From Cherax quadricarinatus (lineage: Eukaryota; Arthropoda; Malacostraca; Decapoda; Parastacidae), in the NCBI RefSeq assembly GCF_038502225.1, contig NC_091340.1, positions 31,212,548-31,276,547 of the forward strand: a DNA stretch of 64,000 nt. The letters run 5' to 3'. This document shows positions 25,691-35,752 of the stretch, one piece after another. A program made the translations under genes and the position numbers. How positions within the stretch are numbered: position 1 is the first letter of the stretch; each line of letters begins with the position of its first letter. The notes below the pieces were generated by a model. That model did not search any database, was not told where the DNA came from, and saw only the letters and a list, made by a program, of their open reading frames with translations.

Positions 25691-25694
25691 TTAC

Positions 25695-25833
25695 CTAACC
25701 AGGTGACCATCCTTGAACCAGCGTATGGTAGGTGGCGGCTTGCCCTCGGCTTTGCAGTTTAGAGTCGCAGGTTCACTCCTGGGTACGGTAATGTCAGTAG
25801 GGTGTTCCGTGATCCGCGGGGACCGGAACGAAC
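25695..25833 (-). CDS. robo: roundabout receptor exon encoding the N-terminal half of Ig domain 1
   Basis: Minus-strand exon of 139 nt between an acceptor (CTACCGCAG, ending 25834) and a donor (AG|GTAAGT at 25695/25694). It begins with the last two bases of a Gly codon, has 45 codons and ends with two bases of an Arg codon. The peptide has [10 protein letters not shown] at its start, Glu-Pro-Ala-Thr-Leu-Asn-Cys (first disulfide cysteine), then Glu-Gly-Lys-Pro and Arg-Trp-Phe-Lys-Asp-Gly, which is diagnostic of Robo Ig1. The signal-peptide exon would lie upstream (higher coordinates) and was not found in the remaining 38 kb, so the preceding intron is long or extends beyond the window. Confidence 0.92.
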
Positions 25834-25937
25834 CTGCGGTAGGAACACGAAACACATCAGAACACCGCAGGAACACTGAACAAAGTGAACACATAGTCAA
25901 GTGTTAGCCAAAGCAAATTAGCTGATAGAGGGCAGAT
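25834..25937. other. Intronic flank upstream of the robo exon with one array-like unit
   Basis: On the minus strand this contains the pyrimidine tract and acceptor of the exon. At 25873-25893 it carries a sequence (GTGTTCACTTTGTT in minus sense) that matches units of the 23-bp array found on the other side of the exon. Confidence 0.6.
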
Positions 25938-25946
25938 ATATTATTA

Positions 25947-25991
<45 letters not shown>

Positions 25992-25995
25992 GTTG
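25938..25995. repeat. (ATT)n microsatellite, 3' tail of LINE-D
   Basis: About 55 bp of ATT repeats. In minus orientation it is an (AAT)n tail directly after the LINE-D 3' end, as expected of a non-LTR element that terminates in a simple repeat. Confidence 0.85.
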
Positions 25996-28515
25996 TTTAT
26001 CCCCTCGGCCGTCTCCCACCAAGGCAGGGTGACTCGAGAAACATTTTCATCATTCACTCCATCACTGTCTTGCCAGTGATGGAGTGCAGGCACTGTACTT
26101 CATCCCTCTAGGACTCGAGTCTGGCTACGCGGTTTTCTGAATCCCTTCATAAATGTTACTTTGCTCGCACTCCAACAACACATCAAACCATAAAATACAT
26201 TTCGTTCCACTCCTATCTAATACGCTCACATACGCTTGCTGGAAGTTCAAACTCCTCGCACACAAAACCTCCTTTACCCCCTCCAATCATTTCTAGGCCG
26301 ACCCCTACTCCATCTTCCTTCCACTACAGATTTATATACTCTCCAAGTCTTTCTATTTTGTTCCATCCTCTCTAAATCTCGAGACCACCTCAACAACCCC
26401 TCCTCAACCCTCTGGATAATACTTTTAGAAACCCAGCACCTCCTTCTAATCTCCAAGCTACATATTCTCTGTATTATATTCACACCTCATATTGCGCTCA
26501 GACCTCCAGCCTCCAGCCTTCTCCTTGTTACAACATTCACCACCCATGCTTCACACCCATATAAGAGCATTGGTGCCACTATACTCTTATACATTAGCCT
26601 CTTTTCTTCCAGGGATAACATTGTTTGTCTCCATAGACTCCTTAGTGCTCCAATCATCCTTTATCCTTCAGAATCAATTCTATGGTTTACCTCATCTTTC
26701 ACAAACCCATCTGCTGATAAGTCCACTCCCAAATGTCTTAATACATTCACTTCCTCCATGCTCCCTCCCTCCAATCTGATACCCAATCTTTCGTTTCCTA
26801 ATTTTTTGTTAACTTCATCACATTACTTTTTCCTATGCTCACTTTTAATTTCCTTCTTTTACATACCTTACGAAACTCATCCACCAACCTCTGCAACTTT
26901 TCTTCAGAATCTCCCAAAAGCACAGTGTTATCAGCAAAAAGCAACTGTGACAACTCCCACTTTGTGTTAGATTATTTATCTCTTAATCCCACACCTCTTG
27001 CCAAGACACTAACATTCACTTTTCTTACAACCTCATCTATAAATATAATGAACAACCATGGAGATATCACACATCCTAGTCGAAGACCTACTTTTACTGG
27101 GAAATAATCTTCCTCTCTCCTTTTAGTAACCTACCTCCTATTCCATACACTTGCAACATCTGTCACATTGCTGCCTTATCCACCCTATCATATGCCTTTT
27201 CCAAATCCATAAATGCAATGAAAACCTCTTTACCCTGATTTAAATACTGTTCACCTACACATTTCATGTTGGTCTACACACCCCCTACACTTCCTAAAGC
27301 CTCCTTGCTCATCTGTGATCCTGCTCTCCATCTTATTCATAATTCCTTCAATAATAACTCTACCACACACCTTACCAGGTATACTGAACAGTTTTATTCC
27401 CTTATAATTTTTACACTGTTTTTTGTTCCCTTTGCTTTTATACAAAAAAGCTATGCATACTCTCTGCCAATTCTTTGGTACCTTCCCCGTTTCATACATT
27501 TATTAAATAAAAGCACTAACCACTCCAAAACTATATCTGTCTTGATCCCATCAATACAGCCTCACATACCTCCCACACACTTGTATTTCTTTCTCAATCC
27601 TGTATACAAGATCTTATAGTTCCCTGCTCAGTGCACAAAATCAAAGCTTCCTTATCTTCATGAGCATTTAATAGCTCCGCAAAATATTCCTTCCATCTTC
27701 CTGATACCTTCAACTCTCAATCTAATAAGTCTCCTCTTCTATTTTAAACTGTCAACTACATTTGCTCCCTAGGCTTTCTTAACTTATTAATCTCACTCCA
27801 AAACTTTTTCTTATTCTCTGCATAATTTGTTGATAGCATCTCCCACTCAGTTCCTCTCCTGATACATTCCTTCACCATTCTCTTAACCTCTCTTTTTCTC
27901 TCCCTATATCCTTCCCTTCCTGTATCACTTCTACTCTGTAAAAGCCTCTCATATGATAACTTTTTCTCTCTTACTCTCTTTGCCTCACCAATCCACCAGT
28001 TGCTCTTCTTCCCTCCTGCACCCACTTTCCAGTAACCACAAACTTCTGCTGAACACTCCAACATTACACTCTTCAATTTATCCCGTACCTCTTCAAATTC
28101 ATTGCCTGTACTCTCACTAGCCCACTTTTCTTCCAAAAATTGTTTATATCTGACCCTAACCGCCGCCTCATCCTCCTCCTTTAGTTTATAAACCTTCATC
28201 TTTCTCTTACTTACTGATACCACTCTCCTTGTATCCCATCTACATTTAACTCACACTGATGATACAGCTAAAACATGATCTGATATATCTGTGGCCCCTC
28301 TATAAACATGTACATCCTGAAGTCTACTCAACAGTCTCTTACCTACCAATACACAGTCCAACAAACTACTGTTATTACGCCCTATATCATATATTGTATA
28401 CTTATTTATCCTTCTTTTGCTGTTAAAATATGTATTACCTATTATCAAACTTCTTCCTAATCATGAGCCCCTTTTATCATTTACACTTGGCACCCGAAAC
28501 TTACCTACCACGCCT
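25996..28515 (-). pseudogene. LINE-D: degenerate RTE-like non-LTR retrotransposon
   Basis: Minus-strand fragments appear in the order of a LINE ORF. At 28448-28251 there is the end of an AP-type endonuclease (Gly-Asn-Thr-Tyr-Phe motif, then Ser-Asp-His). At 28223-27756 there is a charged linker. At 27499-27251 there is an RT N-terminal piece (Asn-Tyr-Lys-Gly-Ile and Gln-Gly-Gly-Phe-Arg-Lys, Gly-Cys-Val-Asp-Gln). At 26483-26274 there is a C-terminal tail with Gly-Arg-Pro-Arg. Stops and frameshifts separate them. The Gly-Asn-Thr-Phe-type EN and GRPR tail suggest the RTE group, but this is tentative. The start of ORF2 and any ORF1 are absent. Confidence 0.75.
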
Positions 28516-28520
28516 TCTAT

Positions 28521-28534
28521 TATTACTGTTACTA

Positions 28535-28578
<44 letters not shown>

Positions 28579-28625
28579 AATATTACTATTATTATTACTA
28601 TTATTATTATTATTATTATTATAAA

Positions 28626-28673
<48 letters not shown>

Positions 28674-28685
28674 TATAAATATTAC

Positions 28686-28733
<48 letters not shown>

Positions 28734-28737
28734 AGAG
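28521..28737. repeat. (ATT)n microsatellite with ATAAATATT interruptions
   Basis: About 215 bp of ATT/TTA repeats with a few ATAAATATTACT breaks, next to the 5' side of LINE-D. Open frames of poly-Ile or poly-Asn here are meaningless. Confidence 0.97.
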
Positions 28738-29245
28738 AATGGGTGACAATCACAGCTGGTACAAGAATGGGTGTCAGTCACTGCTGGTACAAGAATGGGT
28801 GTCAATCACTGTTCGTACAAGAATGGGTGACAATCACTGCTCGTACAAGAATGGGTGACAATCACTGCTCGTACAAGAATGGGTGACAATCACTGTTTGT
28901 ACAAGAATGGGTGACAATCACTGCTCGTACAAGAATGGATGGCAGTCACTGCACGTGCAAGAATGGGTGAGAGTCACTGCTGGTACAAGAATGGGTGACA
29001 ATCGCTGCTGGTACAAGAATGGGTGACAATCGCTGCTGGTACAAGAATGGGTAGAAGTTATTGCTCGTAGAAGAATGGGTGGCAGCCACTCCTGGTACCA
29101 GAATGGGTGACAGTCACTGCTGATACAAGAATGAGTGAAAATCACTGCTGGTACAAGAATGAGTGACAATCACTTCTGGTACAAGAATGGGCGACAATCA
29201 CTGCTAGTAAAAGATGGGAGGCAGTCACTGCTGGTACAAGAATCG
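28738..29245. repeat. 28-bp minisatellite (about 18 copies)
   Basis: The unit is TGACAATCACTGCTGGTACA plus AGAATGGG (28 bp), with CTGGT/CTCGT and ACAATC/GCAGTC variants. The last copies grade into the following 16-bp array, sharing the core GTCACTGCTGG. Confidence 0.94.
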
Positions 29246-31675
29246 CTGACAGTCATTGCTGGGTCAGGTCACTGTTGAGTCAAGCCACTGCTGGGTCAGG
29301 TCACTGCTGGGTCAGGTCACTGCTGGGTCAAGTCACTGCTGGGTTAAGTCACTGCTGGGTCAAGTCACTGCTGGGTCAAGTCACTGCTGGGTCAGGTCAC
29401 TGCTGGGTCAGGTCACTGCTGGGTCAGGTCACTGCTGGGTCAGGTCACTGCTGGGTCAGGTCACTGCTGGGCCAGGTCACTGCTGGGTCAGGTCACTGCT
29501 GGGTCAGGTCACTGCTGGGTCAGGTCACTGCTGGGTCAGGTCACTGTTGGGTCAGGTCACTGCTGGGTCAGGTCACTGTTGGGTCAGGTCACTGCTGGGT
29601 CAGGTCACTGCTGGGTCAGGTCACTGCTGGGTCAGATCACTGCTGGGTCAGGTCACTGCTGGGTCAGATCACTGCTGGGTCAGGTCACTGCTGGGTCAGG
29701 TCACTGCTGGGTCAGGTCACTACTGGGTCAGGTCACTGCTGGGTCAGGTCACTGCTGAGTCAAGTCACTGCTGGGTCAGGTCACTGCTGGGTCAGGTCAC
29801 TGTTGGGTCAGGTCACTACTGGGTCAGATCACTGCTGGATCAGGTCACTGCTGGGTCAGATCACTGCTGGGTCAGGTCACTGCTGGGTCAGATCACTGCT
29901 GGGTCAGGTCACTGCTGGGTCAGGTCACTGCTGGATCAGGTCACTACTGGGTCAGGTCACTGTTGGGTCAGGTCACTACTGGGTCAGGTCACTGCTGGGT
30001 CAGGTCACTGCTGGGTCAGATCACTGCTGGGTCAGGTCACTGCTGGGTCAGGTCACTGCTGGGTCAAGTCACTGCTGGGTCAGGTCACTGCTGGGTCAGG
30101 TCACTGTTGGGTCAGGTCACTGCTGGGTCAGTCACTGCTGGGTCAGGTCACTACTGGGTCAGGTCACTGCTGGGTCAGGTCACTGCTGGGTCAAGTCACT
30201 GCTGGGTCAGGTCACTGCTGGGTCATTTCACTGCTGGGTCAGGTCACTGCTGGGTCAGGTCACTGGTGGGTCAGGCCACTGCTGGGTCAGGTCACTGCTT
30301 GGTCAGGTTACTGCTGGATCAGGTCACTGCTGGGTCAGGTCACTGCTGGGTCAGGTCACTGCTGGGTCAGGTCACTGCTGGGTCAGGTCACTGCTGGGTC
30401 AGACCACTGTTGGGTCAGGTCACTGCTGGGTCAGATCACTGCTGGATCAGGTCACTGCTGGGTCAGATAAATGCTGGGTCAGGTCACTGCTGGGTCAGAT
30501 CACTGCTGCGTCAGGTCACTGCTGGGTCAGGTCACTGCTGGGTCAGGTCACTGTTGGGTCAGGTCACTGCTGGGTCAGATCACTGCTGGGTCAGGTCACT
30601 TCTGGGTCAGGTCACTGCTGGGTCAGGTCACTGCTGGGTCAGGTCACTACTGGGTCAGGTCACTGCTGGGTCAGGTCACTGCTGGGTCGTCACTGCTGGG
30701 TCAGGTCACTGCTGGGTCAGGTCACTGCTGGGTCAGGTCACTGCTGGGTCAGTCACTGCTGGGTCAGGTCACTACTGGGTCAGGTCGCTGCTGGGTCAGG
30801 TCACTGCTGGGTCAAGTCACTGCTGGGTCAGGTCACTGCTGGGTCAGGTCACTGCTGGGTCAGGTCACTGTTGGGTCAGGTCACTGCTGGGTCAGATCAC
30901 TGCTGGGTCAGGTCACTGCTGGGTCAGATCACTGCTGGGTCAGGTCACTGCTGGGTCAGATCACTGCTGGGTCAGGTCATTGCTGGGTCAGGTCACTGCT
31001 GGGTCAGGTCACTGCTGGATCAGGTCACTGCTGGGTCAGGTCACTGCTGAGTCAGGTCACTGTTGGGTCAGGTCACTGCTGGGTCAGATCACTGCTGGGT
31101 CAGGTCACTGCTGGGTCAGATCACTGCTGGGTCAGATCACTGCTGGGTCAGGTCACTGCTGGGTCAGGTCACTGCTGGGCCAGGCCACTGCTGGGTCAGG
31201 TAACTGTTGGGTCAGGTCACTGCTGGGTCAGATCACTGCTGGGTCAGGTCACTGCTGGGTCAGGTCACTGCTGGGTCAGGTCACTGCTGGGTCAGGTCAC
31301 TGCTGGGTCAGGTCACGGCTGGGTCAGGTCACTGCTGGGTCAAGTCACTGCTGGGCCAGGTCACTGCTGGGTCAGGTCACTGCTGGGTCAGGTCACTGTT
31401 GGGTCAGGTCACTGCTGGGTCAGATCACTGCTGGGTCAGGTCACTGCTGGGTCAGATCACTGCTGGGTCAGGTCACTGCTGGGTCAGATCACTGCTGGGT
31501 CAGGTCACTGCTGGGTCAGGTCACTGCTGGGTCAGGTCACTGCTGGATCAGGTCACTGCTGGATCAGGTCACTGCTGGATCAGGTCACTGCTGGGTCAGG
31601 TCACTGCTGGGTCAGGTCACTGCTGGGTCAGGTCACTGCTGGGTCAGGTCACTGCTGGGTCAGGTCACTGCCTCT
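29246..31675. repeat. 16-bp minisatellite (about 150 copies)
   Basis: The unit is CAGGTCACTGCTGGGT (16 bp) with G/A variation (CAGATCACTG) and a few 1-2 bp losses that shift phase. The overlapping plus-strand open frames (up to 591 codons) follow from stop-free repeats and are not genes. Confidence 0.97.
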
Positions 31676-31830
31676 CATTAATGTTTCAAAATGTTCCTAA
31701 TTACCCTCAAATTAAAAAAAATAGAGACATAATTACGAGATTCTTTCGGCAGTCTTGTCATATTATGAAAAAAAAAACATGAATTTGAAGGAAACAATAA
31801 GAGTTTTGATGTGTGTGTGTGTGTGTGTGT
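31676..31830. other. Unique spacer ending in (GT)n
   Basis: About 130 bp of AT-rich sequence followed by (GT)n at 31810-31830. In minus orientation the (AC)n is the 3' tail of the LINE-A copy at 31831-33547. Confidence 0.75.
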
Positions 31831-33545
31831 ACTCATCTAGTTGCGGTTGCAGGAGTTAAAACACAGCTACTGGCCCCGCCTCATCACTGGTCGCCACTAG
31901 GTTACTCCCTGCTCCTTGAGCTTTATGATACCTCTTCTTAAATTATGTATGGATCCTGCCTCCACCACCTCACTCTGCAGACTATTCAACTTCCTGTCAA
32001 CTTTGTGACTGAAGAAATACTTCCTAACATCTCTGTGACTCGTCTGATTCTTCAACTTCCAGTTGTGACCCCTTGTTGCTGTGTCCCATCTCTAGAATAT
32101 CCTGTCTCTGTCCACCTTGTCGATTCCTCTCAGTATTTTATGTCATTATCTTGTCCGCCCCCCGTCCCATGTCCCTCCTGTCCTCCAGTGTCGTCAGGTC
32201 AATTTCCCTTAACCTCTCCTCGTAGGACATGCCCCTTAGCTCCAGGACTAGTCTCGTTGCAAACCTTTGCACTTTCTCTAATTTCTTGACGTGCGTGGCT
32301 AGGTGTGGGTTACAAACTGGTGCTGCATACTCAAATATAGACCTGACGTACACGGTATACAGAGTCCTGAACGATTCCTTACTGAGATGTCGGAAAGATG
32401 TTCTTAGGTTTACTAGTTACCCATATGCTGCAGCAGTTATTTGGTTGATGTGCACCTCAGGAGAAATGTTCGGTATTATACTGACCTCAAGATCCTTTTC
32501 CTTGAGTGAGGTTTGTAGTCTTTGGCCCCCTAGGTTGTATTTTGTCTGCGGTCTTCTTTGCCCTTCCCTCATCTTCCTGACTTTGCACTTGGCGGGATTG
32601 AACTCCAAGAACCAGTTGCTAGACCAGGCCTGTAGCCTGTCCAGATCCCTTTGTAGTCCTGCCTGGTCCTCCTACAATTGAATTCTCATAAACTTCCCAC
32701 TGTCTGCAAATAGAGACACTTCTGAGTCTCTTCCGTTATGCCATTGACATATACCAGAAAGAGCACTGGTCCTAGGACTGAGCTCTGTGGAACCCCGTTC
32801 GTCACAGGCGCCCAGTCCGACACCTCGTCACGTACCATGACTCGCTATTGACTTCCTGTCAGGTATTCTCTGATCCATTGCAGTGCCTTCCCTGTTATAC
32901 CTGTCTAGTCCTTTAGCTTTTGCACTAATCTCCTGTGTGGAATTGTGTCAAAAGCTTTTTTACAGTCTAAGAAAATGCAATCAACAAACACCTCTCTCAC
33001 TGCTGTCACCTTGTCATATAACTCCAGGAGGTTTGTGACACAGGATTTTCCGTCCTTGAATATGTGTGGTCTGTAGTTTATTGCTTCGTGTCTGTCTCCT
33101 TTTTCAAAAATTGGGACTACATTTGCTGTCTTCCACACCTCAGGTAGTCGCCCTGTTTCAATAGATGTGTTGAATATTGTTGTTAGGGGTACACACAGCG
33201 CCTCTGCTCCCTCTCTCAGGACCCATGGAAAGATTGTTATCCGGTCCCATCGCCTTTGAGGTATCTAGCTCGCTTAGCAGCCTCTTCACTTCTTCCTCAG
33301 TTGTATGTATTGTGTCCAACACTTGGTGGTGTACCCCACCTCTCCGTCTTTCTGGAGTCCCTTGTTTCCTCTGTGAACACTTCTTTGAAACTCATGTTGA
33401 GTTCCTTACATACTTCACGGTCATTTCTTGTGATCTTCCCTCCTTCCTTCCTCAGCCTGATTACCTGGTGCTCTCCTCCTGATATGGCTGTTCAACAGCT
33501 TCGGGTCAGATTTGGCTTTCGCTGCTGTCATTTTCATACTATCGT

Positions 33546-33547
<2 letters not shown>
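31831..33547 (-). pseudogene. LINE-A copy 1 (5'-truncated, degenerate, bounded by (AC)n on both sides)
   Basis: Minus-strand reverse transcriptase fragments appear in order: 33138-32905 (Asn-Tyr-Arg-Pro and Asp-Cys-Lys-Lys-Ala-Phe-Asp, motif A), 32608-32417 (Phe-Asn-Pro-Ala-Lys-Cys-Lys) and 32353-32138 (Tyr-Ala-Ala-Pro-Val and Val-Gln-Arg-Phe-Ala-Thr-Arg C-terminal block). The 3' UTR (ggccccgcc / ctagttgcggttgcagg in plus sense) matches the other LINE-A copies. Several frameshifts and stops make it inactive. It starts directly beside (GT)n at 33548-33594 and ends in (GT)n at 31810-31830. Confidence 0.88.

Positions 33548-33594
<47 letters not shown>
33548..33594. repeat. (GT)n microsatellite
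   Basis: A 46-bp GT run at the 5' boundary of LINE-A copy 1. Confidence 0.97.
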
Positions 33595-33596
<2 letters not shown>

Positions 33597-34014
33597 CAAA
33601 GACACTATTACTACTGAAATTAGAATCTAAGATTGCAAATTCAAAGCATTACTCAGAGTGGCAGTGTTAATGATGGGATCGGCAGCATATGTCACCATAG
33701 TTACCATTAACACCATTAACACCATTGAACCTCCCTGCTATCCTGTGTGTAAACACCTGTCTGCAGGTGAGATCGATTGTGTACACAGGTGTTGGTTAGT
33801 CATGAGCGTTTAAACATACACAGACTCGTGCATGTACACATGTGCACACACAACCTCTGACCTAACTCTCTGCACTCTTACTTTGTGTTCTGTTGCTCTT
33901 GTCTTCCATAACTCTTTGTGTTCTATTACTCTTGTGTTCCATTGCGCTTTGTGTTCCATTACTCTTTGTGTTCTATTACTCTTGTGTTCCATTACTCTTT
34001 GTATTCTATTATTC
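33595..34014. other. Unique stretch with a short inverted repeat and a TTCTATTACTC-type repeat
   Basis: No gene recognised. Positions 33744-33785 contain AACACCTGT and its complement ACAGGTGTT about 24 nt apart. Positions 33888-34017 hold about five diverged copies of a 'ttactctttgtgttcta' repeat. Confidence 0.6.
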
Positions 34015-35028
34015 TTGTAGCAGTCTAGTAGTTGTGAGGGGCAAGAGTGACCATCCACGACCATGTCATAGTAGTCCAGTAGTTGTGAGAGGCAGTAGTG
34101 ACCATCCAAGACCATGTCATAGTGGTCCAGTAGTTGTGAGAGGCAGTAGTGACCATCCAAGACCATGTCATAGTGGTCCAGTAGTTGTGAGAGGCAGTAG
34201 TGACCATCCAAGACCATGTCATAGTGGTCCAGTAGTTGTGAGAGGCAGTAGTGACCATCCAAGACCATGTCATAGTGGTCCAGCAGTTGTGAAAGGCAGT
34301 AGTGACCATCCACGACCATGTCATAGTGGTCCAGTAGTTGTGAGAGGCAGTAGTGACCATCCAAGACCATGTCATAGTGGTCCAGCAGTTGTGAGAGGCA
34401 GTAGTGACCATCCAAGACCATGTCATAGTGGTCCAGTAGTTGTGAGAGGCAGTAGTGACCATCCAAGACCATGTCATAGTGGTCCAGTAGTTGTGAGAGG
34501 CAGTAGTGACCATCCAAGACCATGTCATAGTAGTCCAGTAGTTGTGAGAGGCAGTAGTGACCATCCACGACCATGTCATAGTGGTCCAGTAGTTGTGAGA
34601 GGCAGTAGTGACCATCCAAGACCATGTCACAGTGGTCCAGTAGTTGTGAGAGGCAGTAGTGACCATCCACGACCATGTCATAGTAGTCCAGTAGTTGTGA
34701 GAGGCAATAGTGACCATCCAAGACCATGTCATAGTGGTCCAGTAGTTGTGAGAGGCAGTAGTGACCATCCAAGACCATGTCACAGTGGTCCAGTAGTTGT
34801 GAGAGGCATTAGTGACCATCCAAGACCATATCATAGTGGTCAATTAGTTGTGAGAGGCAGTAGTGACCATCCAAGGCCATGTCATGGTGGTCCAGTAGTT
34901 GTGAGAGGCAGTAGTGACCATCCACGACCATGTCATGGTGGTCCAGTAGTTGTGAGAGGCAGTAGTGACCATCCAAGACCATATCATAGTGGTCCAGTAG
35001 TTGTGAGAGGCAGTAGTGTCCAGCCTGG
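34015..35028. repeat. 51-bp minisatellite (about 20 copies)
   Basis: The unit begins GGTCCAGTAGTTGTGAGAGG and continues with CAGTAGTGACCATCCAAGAC then CATGTCATAGT (51 bp). Because 51 is divisible by three, frames on both strands stay open (up to 379 codons), but there is no gene evidence. Confidence 0.96.
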
Positions 35029-35319
35029 CTGACCAGACAAACATCAGACAAGCGTGGCCAAGGTATATCACGGGCTATATCACAGGTATATCACAGACTA
35101 GTGAAAGATATATTGGGGCGCCTGACAGACTCCGTATATTACCACTGCAGAGGTTATTTTACGGTGAAATATTCCACAATGTGTTATGAAGCAAGTCTTG
35201 TAAAGTAGAGCAGCACAGAGCAGCGCAGAGCAGCGCAGAGCGCAAACACTGGTTGAGGTAGGCGAGGCACGCAACACCGAGGCAATTACTGCAACATTAC
35301 ACACTGCAGTGATAGAACC
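35029..35319. other. Unique spacer with a short GCGCAGAGCA repeat
   Basis: About 290 bp without a recognisable gene. A 10-bp AGCAGCGCAG repeat occurs about three and a half times at 35207-35241. Confidence 0.55.
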
Positions 35320-35682
35320 TCACGTGATAACTGACAACCTCACGAGATAACTGACAACCTCACGAGATAACTGACAACCTCACGAGATAACTGACTGCCT
35401 CACGTGAGAACTGACTGCCTCACGAGATAACGAATAACCTCACGTGATAACAAGGAACTTCACGTGATAACTAACAGCCCCACGTGATAACTGACAACCT
35501 CACGAGATAACGAGGAACCTCACGTGATAACCGACAACCTCATGTGATAACTAGGAACCTCACGTGATAATTGACAGCCTCACATGATAACCAGGAACCT
35601 CACATGATAACTGACAACCTAACGAGATAACCAGGAACCTCACATGATAACTGACAACCTCACGAGAAAACCAGGATAACAC
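35320..35682. repeat. 20-bp minisatellite with E-box and GATA-like motifs (about 18 copies)
   Basis: The unit is CCTCACGTGATAACTGACAA or close variants (CACGAGATAA, CACATGATAA, CAAGGAA endings). Several copies hold the palindromic E-box core CACGTG immediately followed by ATAA, giving an overlapping GATAA. Confidence 0.9.
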
Positions 35683-35698
35683 TGGTTATTATACCCAG

Positions 35699-35748
<50 letters not shown>
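35699..35748. repeat. (AC)n microsatellite at the 5' junction of LINE-A copy 2
   Basis: A 49-bp AC run immediately before LINE-A sequence in plus orientation. Confidence 0.96.

Positions 35749-35752
<4 letters not shown>

Larger units (their letters stand above)
8006..25694 (-). other. robo: 17.7-kb robo intron made almost entirely of tandem repeats
   Basis: The intron runs from the donor GTAAGT (25694-25689, minus strand) to the acceptor TTTGCAG ending at 8006. In order of transcription it holds the 23-bp array, the 38-bp array, a 110-bp AT-rich spacer and the 30-bp array. Non-repeat sequence amounts to only about 130 bp, including the last 14 bp before the acceptor. Donor and acceptor are both canonical GT-AG, and exon phases across it agree. 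Confidence 0.88.

Noticed and set aside
29256..31782. Gly/Ser/His/Cys-rich frames resembling a structural protein
   Set aside because: A product of the 16-bp array, open in three plus-strand frames.
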